Below are positions 24,066 through 31,533 of a stretch of DNA of 64,000 nucleotides, one piece after another. The DNA is from Armatimonadota bacterium. Its GTDB lineage: Bacteria > Armatimonadota > Fimbriimonadia > Fimbriimonadales > Fimbriimonadaceae. A program made the translations under genes and the position numbers. The notes under the pieces were generated by a model. It was not told the DNA's origin and did no database searches. It saw only the letters and a program-made list of their open reading frames with translations. The stretch is taken from positions 101,280 through 165,279 of the forward strand of contig JAFDWU010000001.1 in assembly GCA_018268315.1 (NCBI GenBank). Reading direction: 5' to 3'. Position 1 is the stretch's first letter, and every line of letters begins with the position of its first letter.

Positions 24066-24695
24066 TTACTTAGCAGCTTTGCGCTTGCGGATCAGAGCAA
24101 CAACGCCCAGACCGAGAGCGGCCATGGAAGCGGGCTCCGGAACTGCGGTGTCGCCACTGAGAGCCATCGACACAGATGTGCCGAGAACGCTTCGGGAACC
24201 GAAGAAGTCCTGCTGAGCAAAGCGGCTATCCTGACCGGCAGTCCAGCCCCACTGAGGCGGGAAGCCGAGGTCAGCTACGATCGAGAGCCAACCGTCGCCA
24301 TTGACGGCAACGCCGGAAATATCCGTACTGTAGTCGTAGACGTCAAAGCCGCCCCAGTTATAGGCCCAGAACTCGTTGCAAGTACCATTGAAGTGCTGGC
24401 TGCTAACAAGGCCACCGGGATTTCCGCCAGCGTCGCTGTAGAAATTCAACGTAAAGCCACCGAGAGCGCCCTGCTGAGCCGGGTTGAAGTATTCGCCAAG
24501 CCACTCAACGTGGGTGACGGTACCGACTGCATTGAAGCTACCGTAAACGGTTGCGTAGTTGCCGTAGGTGTTGGTGTCGTTCTGCGAAGCGTAAGCGGAG
24601 CCGCTACCATCGCCATAGTTAATGTAGAGAATACTCGCGGAAGCGCTACCGGCAAGAGCGGCAGCAGCAATCACGAGTGCCATAGATTTATTCAT
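24066..24695 (-). CDS. PEP-CTERM-type secreted protein, tandem paralog 2
   Basis: A 209-residue paralog of the previous gene with the same plan: signal peptide MNKSMALVIAAAALAGSASA, YASQNDTNTYGNYATVYGSF, WLGEYFNPAQQG, FNGTCNEFWAYNWGGF, DLGFPPQWG, QDFFGSRS, and a VPEPASMAALGLG tail ending RKRKAAK. Unlike paralogs 1, 3 and 4 it has a cysteine in the middle region. The last 90 coding bases are almost identical to paralog 1, suggesting recent duplication or gene conversion. The start is well set by TAGGAGG upstream. Confidence 0.85.
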   Translation of the reverse strand: MNKSMALVIAAAALAGSASASILYINYGDGSGSAYASQNDTNTYGNYATVYGSFNAVGTVTHVEWLGEYFNPAQQGALGGFTLNFYSDAGGNPGGLVSSQHFNGTCNEFWAYNWGGFDVYDYSTDISGVAVNGDGWLSIVADLGFPPQWGWTAGQDSRFAQQDFFGSRSVLGTSVSMALSGDTAVPEPASMAALGLGVVALIRKRKAAK

Positions 24696-24830
24696 TTTTT
24701 ACGATTCCTCCTAGATTCAAAGAGAACTTGCGTTCTCCTAATGAAAGGCCATTGAGCCAAGACTCAAGCCTTCCAAATTGTTTGATGGCGATACGCCATC
24801 TAAAGTCTTTCTAATTCCCCTGGTTCTATG
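24696..24830 (-). promoter_or_regulatory. Structured 5' leader of paralog 2
   Basis: Coding-strand order: ATTAGAAAGACTTTAGA block, helix GATGGCG-TAT-CGCCATC (24800-24784), a helix with inner TTGAG/CTCAA pairing (about 24776-24744), helix GAGAAC-GCAA-GTTCTC with a GNRA loop (24737-24722), then TTGAATCTAGGAGG. Arm changes relative to leaders 1 and 3 keep the pairing. Confidence 0.6.
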
Positions 24831-24877
24831 GCCCGAGGGCGCCGAGATTTCCATCTTGTCGCCCCCGGGCTCTTTTT
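24831..24877. terminator. Long GC-rich hairpin between paralogs 3 and 2
   Basis: Plus strand GCCCGAGGGCG...CGCCCCCGGGC with inner GAGATTTCCATCTTG pairing, followed at once by TCTTTTT. The T-run lies on the plus strand, opposite to the genes, so it would terminate plus-strand RNA best. It may act in both directions. Confidence 0.55.
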
Positions 24878-24890
24878 CGAAGCGGTTGGC

Positions 24891-25523
24891 TTACTTAGCA
24901 GCCTTGCGCTTGCGGATCAGAGCAGCAACGCCTAGACCGAGAGCAGCCATGGAAGCGGGCTCTGGAACAGCGGTGTCGCCGTTCAACTGAAGAGCAATCG
25001 ACTGGCCCAGCTGGCTTACGCTGCCAAAGAAGTCCTGGTAGCCAAGGCGATTGTTAACTCCACCAGCAATGCCCCACTGCGGGGGAAAGCCGAGGTCGGC
25101 AACAATCGAGACCCAGCCATCACCATTCCAGGAAACCGGGGTGATCGCCTGATCATACAGGTACGAATCAAAGCCGCCGTAGTTGCCATAGAAAGCTTCG
25201 CTTGAATTGCCATTGAAGTGCTGGGAGCTAACAAGGCTGCCAACGGATCCAGCATTATCGCCGTAGAAATTGAGGGTAAAGCCGGTGATCTGACCTTGCT
25301 GAGCCGGATTGAAGTACTCACCTACCCACAGAGCTTCGTTGATCGTACCGACGGCGTTGAAGGAAGCGTACACTATCGCATAGGTGCCATAGGTGTTCGT
25401 GTCGTTCTGCGAAGCATAGGCATTGCCGCTGCCATCGATGTTGTTGAAGTAGAGAACACTGCTTGCAAGTGCGCTGCTCGAGAGCACAGCTGCAAATGCA
25501 ATGATTGCCATAGATTTATTCAT
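24891..25523 (-). CDS. PEP-CTERM-type secreted protein, tandem paralog 3
   Basis: A 210-residue paralog: signal peptide MNKSMAIIAFAAVLSSSALA, YASQNDTNTYGTYAIVYASF, WVGEYFNPAQQGQITGF, LVSSQHFNGNSSEAFYGNYG, DLGFPPQWG, YQDFFGSVSQLGQS, tail VPEPASMAALGLGVAALIRK. The tail form VAALIRK is shared with paralog 4, while paralogs 1 and 2 share VVALIRK, suggesting two pairs. TAGGAGG lies upstream of the ATG. The mature protein is probably an exported, membrane- or matrix-sorted protein; no enzymatic motif is visible. Confidence 0.85.
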   Translation of the reverse strand: MNKSMAIIAFAAVLSSSALASSVLYFNNIDGSGNAYASQNDTNTYGTYAIVYASFNAVGTINEALWVGEYFNPAQQGQITGFTLNFYGDNAGSVGSLVSSQHFNGNSSEAFYGNYGGFDSYLYDQAITPVSWNGDGWVSIVADLGFPPQWGIAGGVNNRLGYQDFFGSVSQLGQSIALQLNGDTAVPEPASMAALGLGVAALIRKRKAAK

Positions 25524-25658
25524 TTATTTCGAGTTTCCTCCTAGATTCAAAGAGAACTTTCGTTCTCCCATTGGAAGCCTGCTAAGCCAAGACTCAAGTC
25601 TTCCAAAATTGTTGAAGGCATTGCCTTCTAAATTCTTTCTAATCCCCCTGGTCTATGA
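25524..25658 (-). promoter_or_regulatory. Structured 5' leader of paralog 3
   Basis: Coding-strand order: ATTAGAAAGAATTTAGA block, helix GAAGGC-AAT-GCCTTC (25628-25614), helix TTGGAAG/CTTCCAA (about 25606-25569), helix GAGAAC-GAAA-GTTCTC with a GNRA loop (25567-25552), then TTGAATCTAGGAGG. Confidence 0.6.
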
Positions 25659-25704
25659 CCCGGGGGCGCCAAGATGTACATCTTGTCGCCCCCGGGCTCT
25701 TTTT
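25659..25704. terminator. Very long GC-rich hairpin between paralogs 4 and 3
   Basis: CCCGGGGGCG and CGCCCCCGGG arms, with CAAGATG/CATCTTG continuing the stem to a two-base TA centre; one mismatch. CTCTTTTT follows on the plus strand. Same arrangement as 24831-24877. Confidence 0.6.
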
Positions 25705-25717
25705 CGAAGCGTTTGGC

Positions 25718-26350
25718 TTACTTAGCAGCCTTGCGCTTGCGGATCAGAGCAGCAACGCCCAGACCAAGAGCAGCCATGGAAGCCGGCTCTGGAACAGTCG
25801 GATCGCCGTTGAGGATCAGAGCAACCGACGTGCCGAGTTGGCTTCGCGAACCGAAGAAGTCCTGGTAAGCGAGTCGATTGTTCAGGCCAGATGGGAGACC
25901 CCACTGCGGCGGGAAGCCGAGATCCGGAACGATCGCAAGCCAGCCGTCGCCGTTCCAAGCAACCGGGTTGACGAACTGGTCATACAGGAAGACCGGGAAG
26001 CCGCCAGCGGTCGTGAAGAACGACTCGCTGGAATTACCGGCAAAGTGCTGGTGGCTAACAAGGCCACCGACGGTGCCAGCGTTGTCAGCGTAGAAATCCA
26101 GCGTAAAACCAGTGATCTGGCCCTGCTGCGGCGGGTTGAAATACTCGCCGAGCCAGGAAGCCTCGTTGATGGTTCCAACAGCATTGAAGCTGATGTAAAC
26201 GGTAGCAAAGTTGCCATTGCCACCGGTGGTGTCGTTCTGGGACGAATAGGCATTGCCCGTCTGGTCCCAATCGTTGAAGTAAAGATTGCTAGCAGCAGCA
26301 TTACCTGCAAGAACAGCAGCAGCAGCCAACATAACCATAGACTTATTCAT
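25718..26350 (-). CDS. PEP-CTERM-type secreted protein, tandem paralog 4
   Basis: A 210-residue paralog: signal peptide MNKSMVMLAAAAVLAGNAAA, SSQNDTTGGNGNFATVYISF, WLGEYFNPPQQGQITGF, HQHFAGNSSESFFTTAGGF, DLGFPPQWG, YQDFFGSRSQLGTS, tail VPEPASMAALGLGVAALIRK and RKAAK. A single change gives GDPTVPEP where the others have GDTAVPEP. AAGGAGG precedes the ATG. Its leader is shorter than those of paralogs 1-3, with only the start-proximal helix clearly kept. Confidence 0.85.
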   Translation of the reverse strand: MNKSMVMLAAAAVLAGNAAASNLYFNDWDQTGNAYSSQNDTTGGNGNFATVYISFNAVGTINEASWLGEYFNPPQQGQITGFTLDFYADNAGTVGGLVSHQHFAGNSSESFFTTAGGFPVFLYDQFVNPVAWNGDGWLAIVPDLGFPPQWGLPSGLNNRLAYQDFFGSRSQLGTSVALILNGDPTVPEPASMAALGLGVAALIRKRKAAK

Positions 26351-26445
26351 TTGTGAGTTTCCTCCTTAGATTCAAGCGGGAACTAAGTTCCCCATAATGG
26401 GATTCTTTGAAGACTTCCCCCAAAGAACCCCAAATCGATGAAACG
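26351..26445 (-). promoter_or_regulatory. Shorter, partly conserved leader of paralog 4
   Basis: Helix GGGAAC-TTA-GTTCCC (26392-26378) replaces GAGAAC/GTTCTC by a matched A-T to G-C change. It is preceded by an imperfect TTCTTTG...CAAAGAA stem (26427-26403) and followed by TTGAATCTAAGGAGG. The GC-rich hairpin is absent. Confidence 0.5.
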
Positions 26446-27108
26446 TTATGCCCTCTTTGCGGCGCGTCGCTTCCGAGCAAGAGCAGCCACACCCAGTCCA
26501 AGGACTGTCATGGAAGCAGGCTCAGGAACAGCGCGGTCGCCATAGATCTTCACGTTAACCGAGTTACCGAGCTGATTCGTGGAGCCGAAGAAGGTTTGGT
26601 AACCCAACGGTCCAGTATTCACGCCCGAAGCAAGTCCCCACTGCGGCGGAAAAGCAAGATCCGCAACGATGGATACCCATCCAGCACCGCTAATGGCCAC
26701 GCCGGCAACGTTTTGATCATAACCGTAGACCGGGAAGCCCAACGGCGAATTGCCCAACGAGGTCTCGCTGGCATTGCCATTGAAGTGCTGAGTGGAAAGA
26801 AGACTGCCAACCGAACCCGCGTTGTCCGAGTAGAAGTTCAGAGTGAACCCAGTGATGTTGCCATGCACCGGATTGTTGAAGAACATGCCTACCCAGCTAA
26901 CTTCGTTGATCGTAACGGGCCCCCCAACGTTGAAGCCGGCGAACGTGGTGGCATAGTTGCCATATCCCCCACCGGTTGTATCGTTTTGAGAAGCAAACGC
27001 TGTATCACCGCCATCCCAAGCATTGCTGTAAAGAAGAGCGGCAGAAGCACTGGCACCAAGCACAGAGGCAAGAGCCATTGTTGAAATTAAAATAAAGTTT
27101 CTCTTCAC
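26446..27108 (-). CDS. PEP-CTERM-type secreted protein, diverged paralog 5
   Basis: A 220-residue, more diverged member. It begins at GTG (MKRNFILISTMALASVLGAS when read as Met) after AGGAGG and TACAAT. It keeps FASQNDTTGGGYGNYAT, WVGMFFNNPVHGNITGF, LSTQHFNG, FPPQWG, YQTFFGSTNQLGNS and a VPEPASMTVLGLG tail, but ends RKRRAAKRA. The GTG at 27108 is preferred to a start at 27150, which would precede the ribosome binding site. It may be the founder or a conserved outlier of the array. Confidence 0.82.
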   Translation of the reverse strand: MKRNFILISTMALASVLGASASAALLYSNAWDGGDTAFASQNDTTGGGYGNYATTFAGFNVGGPVTINEVSWVGMFFNNPVHGNITGFTLNFYSDNAGSVGSLLSTQHFNGNASETSLGNSPLGFPVYGYDQNVAGVAISGAGWVSIVADLAFPPQWGLASGVNTGPLGYQTFFGSTNQLGNSVNVKIYGDRAVPEPASMTVLGLGVAALARKRRAAKRA

Positions 27109-27132
27109 GAGATATTGATCCTCCTGGCTCCT

Positions 27133-27138
27133 ATTGTA
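27133..27138 (-). promoter_or_regulatory. -10 element of PEP-CTERM paralog 5
   Basis: TACAAT on the minus strand, followed by AGGAGCCAGGAGG and the GTG start about 25 bases on. Just upstream is TTTGAATCT, which also precedes the ribosome binding site of paralogs 2-4. Confidence 0.45.
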
Positions 27139-27228
27139 AATCAGATTCAAAAGCGAGGATTAGTTACAGGCAGAAAACTGGTAATAATAACATGTCACGA
27201 GGAGGGTGCTGAAGCGTTTTGAACCTGG

Positions 27229-28272
27229 CTAAACTGCGGCCATTTCAAGGGTCATTCGCTCTAGAGTTTCTGCGGTGCTGTATTTCGTCTCTGCGCCCCT
27301 CATTCGGGCATCAGCATCGCCCAAGATTTTCAAAAGCTTGGCCGCTCTGTGGCTTGTAAGGCGCGCCGCCATGCGCTCCATTTTCTTGGCCACGAACGGA
27401 TGAGCTTTCTGCAAATTGTTCTTGGTCGGCAGCTTTGATGCGTCCTCTTCCGAAATCTTGCTCAGTGTAAGGCCAGCTTCCTTCAGCGTGACCGCTTGAA
27501 AGAGCATCCTCAGCGTCCAATGGAAGGTCGGAATGAGCGATGAGAAGACGGCGTCATCGCTTTTCGCGCCTTCGAGCAATATCTGCAATTGTGTAAAGGC
27601 GCCCGCGATGTTGCGATCAAGCACTTCATCCACCAAGGTGAACACGCGCCACTCGCGGCTCGGCACGGCAACCATACGCACGTCTTCCTCGCGGATTTGA
27701 CTGCCCGTACCCACCAGCAGCGCAAGTTTATCGAGTTCATCGAGCCCCCGGGTTAGGTTCCCCCCGGTCATATCCAGCAGAAGGTCTAAAGCTCTGGGGG
27801 TTATCTGCTTTCCGAGACGGGTCGCCTCCGCCTTTAGCTGTTGAGAGGCAGCGCCAGGAGGCGTGCTAAGTTTGGAAACGTACCCCCCGCCTTGATCAAC
27901 GAGCGCCTCCCATTTCCCTTTGCTCCCACCCTTCTCGCGGTTGCTGTCGCTGGCTTCCTCGTCGGCCACCAAGATCAACATCGACGAAGCAGGCAGAGCC
28001 TTCAGCTTGTCGGGCGATAGCTCGCTCATGTCCGCGCGCAGGATTCGCCGCACGATCACGACGCGTCGTTCGCTAAGAAAGGGGATGGTTGATGCGCTCG
28101 CGAGCCATTTGCCCGCTGGGCTATCGCTCTCAAAGTGCTCACGGTCGAAGCCGTCGGGGTCTTCGATTGCGGCCAGGATTTCCGCCAACGCGCGCTTTCG
28201 CAAGGCGTCTTCATCGCCCGAAAGGAGTACCACCCTGCTCGCCAAAGCTTTCTCTAGCGAGAATGTCGCCAT
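27229..28272 (-). CDS. holA: DNA polymerase III subunit delta
   Basis: The delta subunit opens the sliding clamp within the clamp loader. The 347-residue protein has the N-terminal region VVLLSGDEDALRKRALAEI, then PFLSERRVVIVRRI (about residue 67), a degenerate AAA+ fold without a Walker A, and the C-terminal helical collar LSKISEEDASKLPTK. These match HolA. It follows the transglutaminase gene by ten bases and may be co-transcribed with it. Confidence 0.9.
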   Translation of the reverse strand: MATFSLEKALASRVVLLSGDEDALRKRALAEILAAIEDPDGFDREHFESDSPAGKWLASASTIPFLSERRVVIVRRILRADMSELSPDKLKALPASSMLILVADEEASDSNREKGGSKGKWEALVDQGGGYVSKLSTPPGAASQQLKAEATRLGKQITPRALDLLLDMTGGNLTRGLDELDKLALLVGTGSQIREEDVRMVAVPSREWRVFTLVDEVLDRNIAGAFTQLQILLEGAKSDDAVFSSLIPTFHWTLRMLFQAVTLKEAGLTLSKISEEDASKLPTKNNLQKAHPFVAKKMERMAARLTSHRAAKLLKILGDADARMRGAETKYSTAETLERMTLEMAAV

Positions 28273-28282
28273 CCGCTAAAAG

Positions 28283-30286
28283 CTACCTCTTTTTTGGGTT
28301 TGGCCGGGAATCCAGGGCCTTCTTCAAGCGATCACTTTCTGCCTCAAGGCTGTTGAGGGTGGCCTCAGAAACCTTGGGCGAGAACAAAGCCTCTTCGAAC
28401 AGCGTGTTGACTTGCTGGGCAATCTCATACGCAGGGCCAAGCTCAACCTTGCTCGCATCAACGTATTCGCGACTCGTTTGGCTCAGGCGTCGAGGATGAC
28501 CGACCGCGCGTCGCAGCATGGTCTCAAAACGACGGTAAGCCCTCGCGGTCTTAAGCGAAGTTTCGATCTTGGTTTCCCTTGCAGCCTTGATCAGGTTCTG
28601 TAGACCGTACAGAAGGTAGCCAATTGCAACCATCGCGGCCGGGATAACGATGAACCTAAACCAGAACGTCTCAAACCACAACTGAACGGTTGCGTCGCCT
28701 CTTGCACTTCCTGGAACCGAGACCGCGCCCTCGGTTGCATCGAAAACGACCCAGCCCGCATCCTCGAAGAACAGTTCCGCCCATGCATGAGCATCGGAGC
28801 TCCGAATGACGTACCTGCCTTGGCCATCCTTCTCGTCGCGAACGGGATAGTAACCAGTTACGTAGCGAGCCGGAATGCCAACCGATCGTGCCATGAGAAC
28901 CATCGAGCTGGCAAACAGATCGCAGTAGCCTTCTTTTGATTCAAAAAGGAAGTAGTTAACCGGGTCGCGCCGCTCCGGGGTTGCGGCTGCAAACAAGTTG
29001 TACTTGCAGCGCCTGTCAATCTCCTCCTTGATAGCGTTTGCCTTGTCCCAATCGGTTTTCGCGTTTGCGGTGACGTCCTCTGCTAATTGAGCGACCCTGT
29101 AGGAACGAGGCGGCAAAACGGTGTAGGGCTCAAATCTTGCGGGCATCTCCCGGTCCGCCTTGGTTGGGACTAAGGTTGCTTCCGGCTGCATCGCGGTTCC
29201 CGATAGCGACGGCGCCGGACCGCCACCTTTAAGCCTCCAGGTCCCATCCTGTACATCTTCGAGCGCCCGCGTATCGGAAAGGGACGACACTTCCGCTGGC
29301 ATCGGGTAGCCCGTAGTAGCCAATGCAACTGGCTCGATCTTAAACTGATAGGTCAAGGGGTTCTTCATCTGACCCCGAGCGTATTGGCTGATGTTGTCGC
29401 CAACTCCGTCCGGGTTTCGTTGGCCCCAGCCGCCCAGCATGTAGTTGTTGTATGTGGCGACCCGCATGTAGCGCGGATGATCGAGTGTCGCGTAGAACAC
29501 AATCGTACTCGTAAGGCTTCTGGGACCCTGCCCAACCTTGGATGTGACACTGTCGCTCGGTCCGGAAAAGATCGCTGGCTTCTGAATGTCCTTTGAGACG
29601 GGCGGATTGAACTTCACCACGCCCGCGATGCCCTGAACCGATTCCTGTAAGTAAGGCGCGCCAAGGATACTGATAATTACAACCGCAAGCGCAGAACCTA
29701 ACGCCCATTCCGGACCTGCAACCCATCGCCACTGGGATTCCTTCAGCATTTCAACTCGCCTGAAGCCGCTTGCAACGGCCTGCTTCATCATGAGCCGGGA
29801 ATGGGCTCTACCCATCAGTGTCGCTAAGCACAGGAGGAAGAGGAAGAAGCAGAGGACGGCGCCCTTGAACGTGTCGTAGACGCCGACGAGGGCAAGAAGG
29901 GCCACGCAGGGCACGGCCTGGAACAATAGAGTGCTGTCCTGCCACATTGCAAAGCTACCAGTCACGAGCAGCCACACCAGAAACCGAGGCATTACAAGCT
30001 GTGGATTGTCCTCTGGTAGAAAGTTTGGATTGACGAACAAAGCGAAGGCGCCGATAGCGGCGTAAGCAATTCCGCTCAAGAGACTCGCCTTGTCCGCGGG
30101 CATCAGCCGTGTCACCGCATAGCTAAAAAGGCAACCAATCAGAGCTGCGGATACGAATGCGGACGAATAGTTGAGAACGCCAAGTGACTGCGTGGCCGCA
30201 TAGACGGTCACCGCGATCATGGTTCCCGTCAACAAGTAGTCGAGTGCGCCGACTCTCTGAGGATCGTTTCGGGTCAGTTGGATCAT
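28283..30286 (-). CDS. TgpA-type membrane transglutaminase-like protein
   Basis: A 667-residue membrane protein. The N-terminal part (about 1-230) has six or seven membrane helices. A large extracytoplasmic transglutaminase-like domain carries the triad Cys in EGYCDLFASS, His in SSDAHAW and Asp in VVFDATEG. One membrane helix (about residue 555) and a cytoplasmic tail (DUF4129-like position) follow. The set MoxR-DUF58-TgpA is a common operon whose exact role in the envelope is unclear. It overlaps the DUF58 gene by four bases. Confidence 0.88.
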   Translation of the reverse strand: MIQLTRNDPQRVGALDYLLTGTMIAVTVYAATQSLGVLNYSSAFVSAALIGCLFSYAVTRLMPADKASLLSGIAYAAIGAFALFVNPNFLPEDNPQLVMPRFLVWLLVTGSFAMWQDSTLLFQAVPCVALLALVGVYDTFKGAVLCFFLFLLCLATLMGRAHSRLMMKQAVASGFRRVEMLKESQWRWVAGPEWALGSALAVVIISILGAPYLQESVQGIAGVVKFNPPVSKDIQKPAIFSGPSDSVTSKVGQGPRSLTSTIVFYATLDHPRYMRVATYNNYMLGGWGQRNPDGVGDNISQYARGQMKNPLTYQFKIEPVALATTGYPMPAEVSSLSDTRALEDVQDGTWRLKGGGPAPSLSGTAMQPEATLVPTKADREMPARFEPYTVLPPRSYRVAQLAEDVTANAKTDWDKANAIKEEIDRRCKYNLFAAATPERRDPVNYFLFESKEGYCDLFASSMVLMARSVGIPARYVTGYYPVRDEKDGQGRYVIRSSDAHAWAELFFEDAGWVVFDATEGAVSVPGSARGDATVQLWFETFWFRFIVIPAAMVAIGYLLYGLQNLIKAARETKIETSLKTARAYRRFETMLRRAVGHPRRLSQTSREYVDASKVELGPAYEIAQQVNTLFEEALFSPKVSEATLNSLEAESDRLKKALDSRPNPKKR

Positions 30287-31533
30287 GAATTCACTTCCAG
30301 CGGAACCACGATGGGCAGGACTCCTGACCGGGTTATCTCGGTTACGAATTCTGGCGAGGTCGCCGATTCGAACGGACGGCTATTCTTCTTCGCAAACTTG
30401 GAAGCGTCGTAGAGAAGCGCCACAACATTAACGCCTTGACCTCGCAAAGCCACTGCGGCTGAAATCAGGTCCCTGTCGGCAACTGAAAGAAGGCAGTAAA
30501 CGGTGCTGCCATGAGGGAGGTCCCCGGTCGACTCGGCAGCGTCCTGACCCAGGGTTTCCTTACGGTTTGCCTGAACATCAGTGAGAAGTTCATAAATCTC
30601 TTCCATGCGCTCGGCATGGCTGGCAAATCGAGGCTTGCTTTCGAGGCCCGGAAACACCACATGAGCTCCTTGGCTCAGGAAAATGTCTGCCAGATACGTG
30701 GCGTGCCCGATCATCAGCTCGAGAGTTGTCGAACCGTCCGCCCCGATTTCGGTGCCAAGAGTGCTTTGGATCATGAACGCGGCGGCAGTTGAAGAGCCGG
30801 TTTCGAACTCTTTTACAAGCAGTTGCCGTGCGCGAGCGCTGGAGCGCCAGTGAACGTGGCGAAGGGAGTCCGACCGGGAGTACTCGCGCACACCGCGGGG
30901 TTCTAGGCCGGCCCCGCGCGCCTTGCCGCTACTGGCTTCGTTAATGCCGTAGCCGAGGCTTGCCGGAAGCTCCAAGTTCACTGGAATTGGTCGAGGCAAT
31001 ACGGTGAGGGTTGTTACGGCGGTTGGATACTCGCGTTGCATGGTGACCAGGCCAAGAGCGTCGGACCCTTCCGCAACAATCCCGCTCCACTTGAATCGCC
31101 CACGCCTTAAGGGCCTGAACGAGTATTGCGAGCGAATAGGGATATCAAACGCGGGAGCGATCGGAAGACTTGGCGAACGATCCGTAATCACCAGCTTTGG
31201 AGGAAGTGCGTCGTAAACGCTGATGAGCGGGCGACGTATAGCCTTCTCACTCCAAACCGTGATTTCAATCGTTACTTCGTCGCCAAGCCGAATGCTTGGT
31301 GGCGCAACTCGCTCGAACCGAAGCCCTCTTACGGATAGCAATGCCTGAAGCCGCGCGGCGCCGATGGTTGCAATCAGGGCCGTTCCCATAAAGAAAAGCG
31401 CCGTTGAGTTCAACAAGACGGCAACGATGGCCATGAATAGGGCCGCCGCGCCGAGCGCGGTACCGGCAACCGCACGATTCGACCTAATGCTGCTTAGGGT
31501 TCCCGTGCGCCTATAGACAGTGTCTTGCCTCAT
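30283..31533 (-). CDS. DUF58 domain protein
   Basis: A 416-residue protein with two N-terminal membrane helices (about 22-60) and the DUF58 core: LEPRGVREYSRSDSLRHVHW followed by RARQLLVKEFETGSS (about residues 205-245). The fold is von Willebrand A-like. Partner of MoxR ATPases in many phyla. It overlaps genes on both sides by four bases, so it is made together with MoxR and TgpA. Confidence 0.9.
   Translation of the reverse strand: MRQDTVYRRTGTLSSIRSNRAVAGTALGAAALFMAIVAVLLNSTALFFMGTALIATIGAARLQALLSVRGLRFERVAPPSIRLGDEVTIEITVWSEKAIRRPLISVYDALPPKLVITDRSPSLPIAPAFDIPIRSQYSFRPLRRGRFKWSGIVAEGSDALGLVTMQREYPTAVTTLTVLPRPIPVNLELPASLGYGINEASSGKARGAGLEPRGVREYSRSDSLRHVHWRSSARARQLLVKEFETGSSTAAAFMIQSTLGTEIGADGSTTLELMIGHATYLADIFLSQGAHVVFPGLESKPRFASHAERMEEIYELLTDVQANRKETLGQDAAESTGDLPHGSTVYCLLSVADRDLISAAVALRGQGVNVVALLYDASKFAKKNSRPFESATSPEFVTEITRSGVLPIVVPLEVNS

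Noticed and set aside
23868-26445. Intergenic repeats in the PEP-CTERM array as a possible CRISPR array
   Set aside because: The repeats are long, spaced by whole genes, and differ in sequence while keeping base pairing. There are no short regular repeats or spacers and no cas genes.
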